From positions 1 through 64,000 of the forward strand of contig JAFSRX010000067.1 in the NCBI GenBank assembly GCA_017445905.1: a stretch of DNA of 64,000 nucleotides, given 5' to 3'. The stretch comes from Eubacterium sp. (lineage in GTDB: Bacteria > Bacillota > Clostridia > Oscillospirales > Acutalibacteraceae). The notes beneath the pieces are model-generated. The model ran no database searches. It saw nothing but the letters and a program-made list of their open reading frames with translations, and was not told where the DNA came from. Both the position numbers and the translations under genes were made by a program. Of the stretch, positions 27,861 through 39,187 are shown piece after piece (the stretch's first letter is position 1; the number at the start of each line of letters is the position of its first letter).

Positions 27861-28854
27861 AAATCTTATCCAATAATTTAAAGAGAAGCTTTTCGGTGTT
27901 TTCAATATCTTCTTTTTTAACAACGCTTGATGCAGAATGAATATACCTGCACGGAAGCGAAATTGCACAAACTCTGCTTCCCTTTCCGCTGGTCTGAATA
28001 GCACCAGCATCATTTCCGCCTGCAACAGCGGTTTTAGTCTGTGCAGGTATGCCGTTTTCTTTAGCGGTTTTCATAGCAAGCTCAAAAAGCTCTTTATCGT
28101 AAATAGTTCTTCTGTCCATAAATGAAACAACGGGACCGCCCCCGACGCAGCAAACTCTTTCGCCGCCGCTTACTCCGTCAAGGTCAGAAGCAGTTGTTGA
28201 TTCAATAATAAATGAAATATCACTCTGAACCTGATAAGAAGTGCATTTTGCGCCTCTCAGACCTACCTCTTCCTGAACGTTAAAACAGAAGTACGTATCA
28301 TATTCAAGCTCGCTTTGAATGAGTTTTATAAGAAGCATACAGCCTATTCTGTCATCAAGTGCTTTTGCTTTAATAAAGCCGTTTCCGAATTCATAGAAAT
28401 CGCTTTCAAAATATGCAAAATCGCCGATATTAACAACATTTTCGGCTTCCTGCTTTGAGCTTGCGCCAATATCAATTAATAGCTTATCAAATGAGGGCGC
28501 AGTTTTGCTTTCCTCATCACTTAAAAGATGATAGGCTTTATCGCCGATAACACCTTTAACGCCGTTAATATCAACAACTTTATCAAGACAAACTCTTCTG
28601 TCTATTCCGCCGACTGCTGAAAATCTGAGATATCCTTCATCAGTTATATCAGTAATAATGAAGCCAACCTCATCCATATGCGCATTAAAACAGACCTTTT
28701 TTGAAGGGGTCTTTTTTCCTTTTTTAAAGGCAATGATTGAGCCGAGCGGGTCAATTTCATATTCGCAATAATCTTTTATTAGATTAATTATGTATTCTCT
28801 TACTCTACTTTCATCGCCAGATGCTGAGTTTATTAAACATAAATCTTTAAGCAT
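27853..28854 (-). CDS. M42-family metallo-aminopeptidase (second copy)
   Basis: A 333-aa cytoplasmic di-metal aminopeptidase of family M42 (glutamyl/deblocking aminopeptidase, tetrahedral TET assemblies). The metal ligands and catalytic residues are in place: His59 (NAHMDEVG), Asp168 (ALDDR), Glu195/Glu196 (VQEEVG), an Asp in ESTTASD and His306 (RYIHS). The start at 28854 overlaps the preceding M42 gene by 8 nt; a longer frame to 28935 is inside that gene. It is a divergent paralogue of its neighbour. Confidence 0.9.
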   Translation of the reverse strand: MLKDLCLINSASGDESRVREYIINLIKDYCEYEIDPLGSIIAFKKGKKTPSKKVCFNAHMDEVGFIITDITDEGYLRFSAVGGIDRRVCLDKVVDINGVKGVIGDKAYHLLSDEESKTAPSFDKLLIDIGASSKQEAENVVNIGDFAYFESDFYEFGNGFIKAKALDDRIGCMLLIKLIQSELEYDTYFCFNVQEEVGLRGAKCTSYQVQSDISFIIESTTASDLDGVSGGERVCCVGGGPVVSFMDRRTIYDKELFELAMKTAKENGIPAQTKTAVAGGNDAGAIQTSGKGSRVCAISLPCRYIHSASSVVKKEDIENTEKLLFKLLDKIYD

Positions 28855-29878
28855 TAATTTCACCCGCTCTCTTTTTAACATATGCTGCAATAAGCTTTGC
28901 AACGCTTTCAACATCCCTTGTATCAACAATCTCAATCGGAGAATGCATGTATTTTTCAGGTATTGAAATTAATGCTGTTTTAATTCCGCTTTCGCTGACG
29001 GTTATAGCGTCTGCATTAGTTCCTGTACGACCGCCGCCCATAACTTCAAGCTGATATGGAATATTATTCTCTTTTGCGACCTCAATAAGAGAATGAGACA
29101 TATTCTTATCAAGTATTGGCGAAATTCCGATCATAGCGCCTTTGCCAAGCTCCTTGCATTCGCTTTTCTTACATAACGGAGAATAACCGAAAGAAACATC
29201 AACTGCAATAGCTTCATCAATATTTTTGCCAAATGGTCCTGTTTTTGACCCTGTCATATTAACCTCTTCCTGACAGGAAAACATAACAGTTATTTTTGCG
29301 TTAACGTCTTTTAATTCTTCAAGTGCAAGAATAATTGCTGCAATTCCGCTTCTGTCGTCAAGAACGCTTGAACTAACCTGTGTTCCTAAAAGTTCAGTGA
29401 AATTACGTCTGAAGGTTACTCTGTCGCCAAGAGAAACAATCTTTTCAGCGACTTCTTTATCCAAACCGATGTCAATGCTGACATCTTCAATATCAACAAT
29501 TTTCTTTTCGTCGCCGTCTTTTTGAAGATGGGGCGGAATTGTTGAAATAATGCCCTTAATCTCTCCGCTTTTTGTCCAGATGCTGACTTCACTTGAAAGA
29601 AGCATTCGGCAATCAATTCCACCGCACTTTGCAACCTTAAGAAATCCGTCATCAGTAATGGATGTAACAATTAATCCGATTTCATCAAGATGTGCATCAA
29701 GAAGGAAGTGATATCCCTTTCCAAAGGTGCAAAAAACATTATTCATATTATCAACAGTAACGTCCCCGTACTGAGATAAAATATCCTTCAACACTTTTGA
29801 AACATTTTCCTCTGCTCCGCTAACGCCGACAACAGAGGTCAGTTTATATAAAAGTTCTTTTGTATTAATATCATTCAT
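28847..29878 (-). CDS. M42-family metallo-aminopeptidase (first copy)
   Basis: A 343-aa M42 peptidase with a complete active site: His63 (DAHLDEIG), Asp175 (VLDDR), Glu204/Glu205 (CQEEVN), Asp227 (VDVSFG) and His312 (KYMHS). With the adjacent copy it forms a tandem pair that could give enzymes of different N-terminal specificity or mixed assemblies; this is an inference. The ATG at 29878 overlaps the murD stop region by 8 nt (a TTG one codon upstream is the alternative). Confidence 0.9.
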   Translation of the reverse strand: MNDINTKELLYKLTSVVGVSGAEENVSKVLKDILSQYGDVTVDNMNNVFCTFGKGYHFLLDAHLDEIGLIVTSITDDGFLKVAKCGGIDCRMLLSSEVSIWTKSGEIKGIISTIPPHLQKDGDEKKIVDIEDVSIDIGLDKEVAEKIVSLGDRVTFRRNFTELLGTQVSSSVLDDRSGIAAIILALEELKDVNAKITVMFSCQEEVNMTGSKTGPFGKNIDEAIAVDVSFGYSPLCKKSECKELGKGAMIGISPILDKNMSHSLIEVAKENNIPYQLEVMGGGRTGTNADAITVSESGIKTALISIPEKYMHSPIEIVDTRDVESVAKLIAAYVKKRAGEINA

Positions 29879-31301
29879 CAAATTCGTTTACCATTTCCTT
29901 AAATTTTCTTCCTCTGTATTCAAAGGTTTTAAACTGGTCAAAAGCAGGACATGCGGGACATAGAGAAACAATATCTCCGCTTTTTGCTTCCTCTTTTGCT
30001 TTTTTAAGCGCATTTTCAAGATTATTTGTCATAATAACCTTAAGTCCACTGTTTTCAAAGTTTGGATTAGAAGTTACCGCGCAATAAATTCTGTTAGCTG
30101 TTGTTCCGTTTAAAACAAGAACCTTGCAGTATTTTAGAATGAAAGGCACCATTTCAGATAAATCATTTCCTTTATCTGAGCCTCCCATAATAACAATTAT
30201 CTTTCTTCCGAACGCTTTTAGTCCGCTTATAACTCTCGAAGGCGAGGTAGCAATAGAATCATTATAGTATTTAACACCCTTGAATTCTCTTACGAATTCA
30301 ATTCTATGTTCAACGCCGCCGAAGGTTTTTGCAATTTTCTTAATTGTTTCAGGCTTAACATATCCCCAAACTGCTGAGATTGCAGTGCAATAGTTTTCAA
30401 TATTATGATCACCGGGAATAACAATATCATTTCTGTTCATGACAAGCGTTTTTTCGCCGTTTTCTGAGTAGTATATATCCCCTGTTTCAGTATCCATATA
30501 AGCGCCGTTTTCAACAGGATGTTTTATCGAAAACTCATACAGCTTTCCTCTTACATCATATCTCATATCGTGGTAAACCCTGTTACCTATAGAGTAGTCG
30601 CAATCAGCATTGAGAACAGTTCTCTGGTTTTCATTCTGATATATAAGAACATTTCTCTTAGCATCAACATATTCATCAAGTGAAATATGATGGTCCTGAT
30701 GAGTGCATTCAATATTGGTTACAACGGCAACATCGGGCTTATTTCTCAGATTGCCCATTGTTAAGAGCTGGAATGACGAAAGTTCAACAACCGCTATATC
30801 ATTTTCAGTTATTTCATCAAGCGCAGGCATTAACGCTTTTCCGATATTACCTCCGAGAAATACTCTGTTTCCCTCAGCTTCAAGCATTTTTGATATAAGA
30901 GTTGTTGTTGTAGTTTTTCCGTTTGAGCCTGTTATAGCAAAAATCTTGCAGGGGCAGTATTCAAAGAAAACCTCCATCTCAGTTGTTACCTTCTGTCCTC
31001 TTTCAATACACTCGCCAACCCACTCATTCTGAAACGGAAGAATGCCGTGGGAGCGAAAAACAATATCCATATCGGGCAAAATATCAAGATAATTTTCGCC
31101 GAGCGAGAATTTAACTCCGAGTTCTTCAAGCTCGTCGCAAACCTCTTTGCCAATGTATTCCTTATCCCTCTTATCACAGGCATAAACCTCAATGCCGTGC
31201 AGAGCGAGGAATTTTGCGCAGGGAGTATTAGCAACGCCCATACCGACAAGCGCAACTTTTTTACCCTTTATTGTTTCAATATACTTTTCTGCCTGGTTCA
31301 T
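29871..31301 (-). CDS. murD: UDP-N-acetylmuramoylalanine--D-glutamate ligase
   Basis: A 476-aa cytoplasmic Mur ligase that adds D-Glu to UDP-MurNAc-L-Ala. The N-terminal Rossmann-like domain (GKKVALVGMGVANTPCAKFL) is followed by the ATP loop ITGSNGKTTTTTLI (about 120), the central ligase domain and the C-terminal domain (IMGGSDKGNDLS). Here it is away from a division/cell-wall cluster and sits between a small membrane-protein gene and the M42 peptidases. Confidence 0.94.
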   Translation of the reverse strand: MNQAEKYIETIKGKKVALVGMGVANTPCAKFLALHGIEVYACDKRDKEYIGKEVCDELEELGVKFSLGENYLDILPDMDIVFRSHGILPFQNEWVGECIERGQKVTTEMEVFFEYCPCKIFAITGSNGKTTTTTLISKMLEAEGNRVFLGGNIGKALMPALDEITENDIAVVELSSFQLLTMGNLRNKPDVAVVTNIECTHQDHHISLDEYVDAKRNVLIYQNENQRTVLNADCDYSIGNRVYHDMRYDVRGKLYEFSIKHPVENGAYMDTETGDIYYSENGEKTLVMNRNDIVIPGDHNIENYCTAISAVWGYVKPETIKKIAKTFGGVEHRIEFVREFKGVKYYNDSIATSPSRVISGLKAFGRKIIVIMGGSDKGNDLSEMVPFILKYCKVLVLNGTTANRIYCAVTSNPNFENSGLKVIMTNNLENALKKAKEEAKSGDIVSLCPACPAFDQFKTFEYRGRKFKEMVNEFDE

Positions 31302-31313
31302 ATTGTACTCCTT

Positions 31314-34165
<2,852 letters not shown>

Positions 34166-35386
34166 TTATAATGTAAACTTATGGAAAACTTTCTTTCCTT
34201 TTTTAACGGTTACGCCTTCGATGAGCTGAGTTTTATCAACGCTTGTGAATACATCAGTTATCTTTTCGCCGTTAACGCTCACTCCGCCCTGCTGAATTAG
34301 TCTTCTGCCCTCGCCGTTTGATTTAATTAACCCTGCTTTAATCATCATAGAAAGAACAGTTATTTTTCCGTCTTCAAGTTCAGATTCATCAATAACGGTT
34401 GAAGGCATATTTAAATCGTCTGCTCCCTGTGAAAAAAGTGCTCTTGCTGCGTTCTGAGCCTTATTCGCCTCTTCTTCACCGTGAACAAGATTAGTAAGCT
34501 CATATGCAAGGATTTCTTTTGCTCTGTTAAGCTCGCTGCCCTCCCAGCTTTCCATTTTTCTGATTTCATCAAGAGGAAGGAAAGTCAGCATCTTAATGCA
34601 TTTAAGAACATCCGCATCGTCAACGTTTCTCCAATACTGATAGAAATCATACGGAGAAGTTTTTTCAGGGTCAAGCCAGACAGCATTACCTGCGGTTTTG
34701 CCCATTTTTCTGCCCTGTGAGTCAGTTAAAAGGGTTATTGTCATTGCGTGAGCATCCTTGCCGAGCTTCTTTCTGATAAGCTCAGTTCCACCAAGCATAT
34801 TACTCCACTGATCATCACCGCCGAACTGCATATTGCAGCCATAGTTCTGGAAGAGATAATAGAAATCATAGCTCTGCATTATCATATAGTTAAACTCAAA
34901 GAAGGATAAGCCCTTTTCCATTCTTTGTTTATAGCATTCTGCTCTGAGCATATTATTAACCGAGAAGCATGCGCCAACCTCTCTTAAAACTTCAACATAG
35001 TTGAGATTTAATAGCCAGTCAGCATTATTAACCATCTGCGCTTTGCCGTCGCCGAATTCAATGAAACGTTCCATCTGCTTTTTAAAGCACTCTGCGTTAT
35101 GGTCTATATCCTCTCTCGTGAGCATTTTTCTCATATCAGTTCTTCCCGAAGGGTCGCCAATCATTGTTGTTCCGCCGCCGATTAACGCGATTGGCTGATT
35201 TCCCGCCATCTGAAGACGCTTCATAAGAGTTAAAGCCATAAAATGACCTGCAGTAAGGCTGTCTGCAGTACAGTCAAAGCCGATATAGAACTTTGCTTTA
35301 CCGCTGTTTACCATAGTTCTTATTTCTTCTTCATTTGTTACCTGAGCTATAAGCCCTCTTTCAACTAATTCTTCATAAACTCCCAT
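34166..35386 (-). CDS. tyrS: tyrosyl-tRNA synthetase
   Basis: A 406-aa class I synthetase. The HIGH-equivalent is TAGHFMAL after GFDCTADSL, the KMSKS loop reads GRKMGKTAG, and a C-terminal S4 RNA-binding domain (about 340-406) is present. The KMGKT form marks the TyrZ-like branch more than the classic TyrS (KFGKT) branch. No T-box leader is present because the gene follows recN by only 24 nt, so expression depends on the operon. Confidence 0.95.
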   Translation of the reverse strand: MGVYEELVERGLIAQVTNEEEIRTMVNSGKAKFYIGFDCTADSLTAGHFMALTLMKRLQMAGNQPIALIGGGTTMIGDPSGRTDMRKMLTREDIDHNAECFKKQMERFIEFGDGKAQMVNNADWLLNLNYVEVLREVGACFSVNNMLRAECYKQRMEKGLSFFEFNYMIMQSYDFYYLFQNYGCNMQFGGDDQWSNMLGGTELIRKKLGKDAHAMTITLLTDSQGRKMGKTAGNAVWLDPEKTSPYDFYQYWRNVDDADVLKCIKMLTFLPLDEIRKMESWEGSELNRAKEILAYELTNLVHGEEEANKAQNAARALFSQGADDLNMPSTVIDESELEDGKITVLSMMIKAGLIKSNGEGRRLIQQGGVSVNGEKITDVFTSVDKTQLIEGVTVKKGKKVFHKFTL

Positions 35387-35410
35387 AGTTTCATCCTCCG
35401 TATTGCTGGA

Positions 35411-37069
35411 TTAATTATTTAATAGTTCCTCTGCTGAGCGAAGCAGAGTTTCTGTTATTTCAAGTCCGCCCATAATTCTTGCAAGCTCTTGCTTTCGCTG
35501 TTCAAAATTGAGCGATTTAACCTCTGTATATGTACGCTCGTTTTCAAATTTCTTGCTTATGAGCAAATGCGTATCTGCAAGAGATGCAATCTGAGCCGAA
35601 TGCGTAACGCAGATAACCTGTGTGTGATTGCTGACTTCTTTGAGCTTCAAGCCTATCTTTCTGCTTGCCCGTCCGCTGACTCCTGTATCAATTTCATCGA
35701 ATATAAGAGTTCCAACGCTGTCGTTTTTCGCAATTATATTCTTGATGGCAAGCATTATTCTCGAAAGCTCACCGCCAGACGCTATTTTTGAAAGCGGTTT
35801 TGGTGGCTCGCCCGGATTTGTTGAAATCAAAAACTCAATTTTATCAAATCCGTTTGACGATAGATTGCCTTTTTCAAAATTAACAACAAATTCAATCTTC
35901 GGCATATCAAGAAAAATGAGCTGTTCTTTAACATCATCCTCAAGTTTTTTTGCAAGTTCTTTTCTATAGGATGAAAGTTCATTTGCAAGTTCAACTGTTT
36001 TTTCAAACAAGCCGTCATATTCAAGATTAAGTTTTTCAAGCTCTTCTTCGGAATTATCAAAAAGCTGTTTTCTTTCCTTAGCTTCTTCAAGATAGTTAAG
36101 AACTGCACCCTCATCATTTCCATATTTTGAGCAAAGATTATAGAGAAGGTTTAGCCTTTCTTCTATCATTTCAAGCTCGTTTTCGCTAAAATCAACAGAT
36201 GACAGTTTTTCCTCGGCAATATCTTTAAGCTGTTCAGAAATATCATTAACTGAAAAGAGCAGTTCATTAATCTTTTTAAAATCGCCATCAAAATCACTGA
36301 AAGATTTTATTTCACTTTGAGCTGTTGAAGCAAGACTTTGTATGCCCTGAACTTCATCATCACCGCTGACAAATAACAAAACTTTATTTATAGCAGAAAT
36401 CAATTCCTGTGAATTCTGAATTATCTTCTTCCTGTTTTGAAGTGAGTCTATTTCTCCAACTTTTATTTGAGAACTTTCAATCTCTTTAATCTGATAGTCG
36501 AGTATTTCAAGTTCTCTGTCTTTTGAGTCAGCATCAGCGGTTAAGGCTTTAAGCCTTTTTCTGATTGAAACAAGCTCTCTGAAGCTCTTTTTATATCTCT
36601 CAAGAATATCATCGCCGTTTCCCGTCATATCAAGAAAGCTATAGTGATAATCCGAGTTCAAAAGAGCCTGAGAATCATGCTGACCGTGGATGTTAACAAG
36701 AAGCATTCCAAGTTCTCGCAGCATTGAAGCAGTAACGCTGCGTCCGTTTATTTTACAGGATGATTTACCCTGAGCTGAAATCTTTCTTGAAATTATCAGA
36801 GTATCATCATCACGCGGAATATCAAATTCGTCAAGCTTATTATTAACTTCTTTATTTACATCTTCAAAACAAGCGCAAACATATGCGCTGTCTGCACCGT
36901 TTCTGACAAGTTCTTTTGAAGTTCTCTCTCCGAGAACAGCACTTATTGAATCAACAAGAATTGATTTACCTGCTCCTGTTTCACCTGTCAGGGCGTTGAA
37001 TCCCGAAGAAAAATCTATGTCAGCTTTTTCAATAACTGCAATATTTTCAATATTCAGGCTTTTAAGCAT
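35411..37069 (-). CDS. recN: DNA repair protein RecN
   Basis: A 552-aa SMC-like ATPase that acts early in double-strand break repair. Walker A is GETGAGKS (about 29-36) near the N-terminus, a long coiled coil spans about 160-360, and the ABC signature LSKIASGGELSRIMLA with Walker B LIFDEIDTGVSG is in the C-terminal third. It overlaps argR by 8 nt, the conserved argR-recN arrangement. Confidence 0.96.
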   Translation of the reverse strand: MLKSLNIENIAVIEKADIDFSSGFNALTGETGAGKSILVDSISAVLGERTSKELVRNGADSAYVCACFEDVNKEVNNKLDEFDIPRDDDTLIISRKISAQGKSSCKINGRSVTASMLRELGMLLVNIHGQHDSQALLNSDYHYSFLDMTGNGDDILERYKKSFRELVSIRKRLKALTADADSKDRELEILDYQIKEIESSQIKVGEIDSLQNRKKIIQNSQELISAINKVLLFVSGDDEVQGIQSLASTAQSEIKSFSDFDGDFKKINELLFSVNDISEQLKDIAEEKLSSVDFSENELEMIEERLNLLYNLCSKYGNDEGAVLNYLEEAKERKQLFDNSEEELEKLNLEYDGLFEKTVELANELSSYRKELAKKLEDDVKEQLIFLDMPKIEFVVNFEKGNLSSNGFDKIEFLISTNPGEPPKPLSKIASGGELSRIMLAIKNIIAKNDSVGTLIFDEIDTGVSGRASRKIGLKLKEVSNHTQVICVTHSAQIASLADTHLLISKKFENERTYTEVKSLNFEQRKQELARIMGGLEITETLLRSAEELLNN

Positions 37070-37514
37070 TAATCATCTTCCTCAGTTTATAAGTAAAATT
37101 CATCGCAGCATCTTCATTAACGCAAAGAATAAATATTGTATCATCACCTGCAATAGAACCAAGAACTTCTTCAATATTCATTGAATCCATAGCAGCACAA
37201 ACTGCATTTGCCATACCTGCAAAACACTTAATAACAACAATATTCATAGCATATTCAATGCTGATTATTGATTCGTTAAAAATTCCGCCAGCACGCCTTT
37301 GAGCGTTTTCATTACTTCTCTTACCTGTTGAATAATAGTATTTCCCCTTGGCAGATAACTCTTTAACAAGGCGCAATTCTTTTATATCTCGTGATATAGT
37401 AGCCTGGGTAACTTCAAATCCGTATTCAATAAGAAGTGCCTGCAGCTCTTCCTGTGTTTCAATCTCATTTGCAGAAATAATTTCAATGATTTTTGCCTGT
37501 CTGCGTTTTTTCAT
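37062..37514 (-). CDS. argR: arginine repressor ArgR/AhrC
   Basis: A 150-aa hexameric regulator of arginine metabolism. The winged-helix N-terminal domain contains TQATISRDIKELRLVK (about 40-55). The C-terminal oligomerisation and arginine-binding domain has the GDDTIFILC motif (about 122). The start at 37514 follows AAAGG by about 10 nt; a longer frame overlaps nadK. No arginine biosynthetic genes are nearby, so its targets lie elsewhere. It is part of the conserved nadK-argR-recN group. Confidence 0.94.
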   Translation of the reverse strand: MKKRRQAKIIEIISANEIETQEELQALLIEYGFEVTQATISRDIKELRLVKELSAKGKYYYSTGKRSNENAQRRAGGIFNESIISIEYAMNIVVIKCFAGMANAVCAAMDSMNIEEVLGSIAGDDTIFILCVNEDAAMNFTYKLRKMINA

Positions 37515-37518
37515 ATCG

Positions 37519-38370
37519 TTATCGCCTTTCAATTATCTTTTTATTAAGAATTTCATAGAAATTATCAGGTTTAATTTTTATTAGTTTTGCTCTGTGTTCT
37601 GATTTAGAGATAACAATTCTGCTTTCATTATCAATCGGAATTGATTCCTTTCCGTCAATAGCTAAAAACGAGTTGTTAAATACGTCGCTTTCTATGTGGA
37701 GCTCAAGCTCTTTATCCATTGAAAAAACAACGCTTCTGTTCAGTAATGAATGCGGACAAATAGGAGTTACAACAAAACAGGAATTATCCGGACTCAGAAC
37801 AGGACCTCCGGCTGCCATTGAGTATGCAGTTGAGCCTGTCGGAGTTGAAATAATCATACCGTCAGCCCTTGTTTTTGTTACGTTTCTTCCTTCACATAAA
37901 ACGCTTATATCAATCAGTCTTGCAAGCGAGCCCCTCGTTATAACCGCATCATTAAGACAATGATGCTCAGAAAGTAGCTTTTCATTTTTATATACGCAGG
38001 CTTTTATCATCATTCGTTCATCGATATCAAATTCGCCGCTATTAAGACAATTCAAAAGCTCGAGTTCATCTTTTTCAATGCCGCTCATAAAACCAAGTCT
38101 TCCTGCATTAATTCCAAGTACCATCTTGTTATAGAAAGAAGCAAGCTTAGCAATTTTTAGCGTTGTTCCGTCGCCACCGATGGCTATTGCAAGATCGCAG
38201 AGCTCCATCATCCTGTCTTTAGGAACAAAGCTTACATCTGCATTAAAAATATCTTTAAATTTTTCGCTAATATAAACTTCATCACAGAACTGTGAAAGAA
38301 CATCAACTGTATTCTTTGCAATATTATATACATCATCACGTCTTAAATTTGAAAAAACAGAAATTTTCAT
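37519..38370 (-). CDS. nadK: NAD kinase
   Basis: A 283-aa kinase producing NADP+ from NAD+. The GGDGTTLK motif (about 69-76), NAGRLGFMS and the glycine-rich [16 protein letters not shown] (about 180-195) are all present. It lies between tlyA and argR, a common Firmicutes arrangement. Confidence 0.95.
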   Translation of the reverse strand: MKISVFSNLRRDDVYNIAKNTVDVLSQFCDEVYISEKFKDIFNADVSFVPKDRMMELCDLAIAIGGDGTTLKIAKLASFYNKMVLGINAGRLGFMSGIEKDELELLNCLNSGEFDIDERMMIKACVYKNEKLLSEHHCLNDAVITRGSLARLIDISVLCEGRNVTKTRADGMIISTPTGSTAYSMAAGGPVLSPDNSCFVVTPICPHSLLNRSVVFSMDKELELHIESDVFNNSFLAIDGKESIPIDNESRIVISKSEHRAKLIKIKPDNFYEILNKKIIERR

Positions 38371-38377
38371 AGCTTAA

Positions 38378-39187
38378 TCACTTATCCAGTTCGCTGTGAG
38401 AAAGATTAACAATCTCTTTTGTATTAATAGATGAATCAATTTGTTTTTCATCGTTTTTTTCAATATAAACTAAATATTCAATATTACCTTCGGGACCTTT
38501 TATCGGCGAAAAGCTGAGTCCTTTAACGGAAAATCCATTTAAAATGCACATATCAAGAACATTTTCAACAACTTCAAGGTGAACGTTCTTATCACGTACA
38601 ACACCTTTTTTTCCAACCTTTTCTTTTCCCGCTTCAAACTGAGGTTTAATAAGACAAACTGCGCTTGCGCTCTCGCCCATCAAATTATGCAAAACAGGAA
38701 GAATATGTTTTAGCGAAATAAAAGAAACATCAACGCTTGCAAAATCAATAACATCCTTAACCTGTTCACCGGTTACATATCTGAAATTAGTTCTCTCAAG
38801 ATTAACTACCCGCTCATCAGTACGCAGTTTCCATGCAAGCTGACCGTAGCCAACATCAATGCTATAAACTTTTGTTGCTCCGTTTTGAAGCATACAATCA
38901 GTAAATCCGCCTGTTGAAGCCCCAACATCCATACATATTTTTCCCTGAAGAACAATAGGAAACTCTTTCATTGCCTTTTCGAGTTTCAGACCGCCTCGGG
39001 AAACATATTTCAGTGAGTTGCTTCTGACTTCAAGTTTATCGTCGGTTGAAATAGTCATGCCTGCCTTTTCAGCCTTTTGGTTGTTGACATAAACCTGACC
39101 TGCCATAATAATTGCCTTTGCTTTTTCTCTTGAAGGAGCAAAGCCACCTTCAAAAACAGCAACATCAAGTCTGATTTTTTCAGCCAT
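38378..39187 (-). CDS. tlyA: TlyA-family rRNA 2'-O-methyltransferase
   Basis: A 269-aa S4-domain plus FtsJ-like methyltransferase (B. subtilis YqxC family). The S4 domain occupies residues 3-60 (RLDVAVFEGGFAPSREKAKA). The SAM-binding motif is MDVGASTGGFTDCMLQNGA (about 82-100). Characterised homologues 2'-O-methylate 16S and 23S rRNA; older names call it a hemolysin. It abuts dxs with no gap. Confidence 0.92.
   Translation of the reverse strand: MAEKIRLDVAVFEGGFAPSREKAKAIIMAGQVYVNNQKAEKAGMTISTDDKLEVRSNSLKYVSRGGLKLEKAMKEFPIVLQGKICMDVGASTGGFTDCMLQNGATKVYSIDVGYGQLAWKLRTDERVVNLERTNFRYVTGEQVKDVIDFASVDVSFISLKHILPVLHNLMGESASAVCLIKPQFEAGKEKVGKKGVVRDKNVHLEVVENVLDMCILNGFSVKGLSFSPIKGPEGNIEYLVYIEKNDEKQIDSSINTKEIVNLSHSELDK

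Noticed and set aside
27861..28025. N-terminal extension of the GNAT protein
   Set aside because: It lies inside the M42 peptidase gene in another frame, has Arg/Phe-rich non-protein-like composition and no ribosome binding site.
35387..35410. T-box leader before tyrS
   Set aside because: The gap to recN is only 24 nt; there is no space for a specifier stem or antiterminator.
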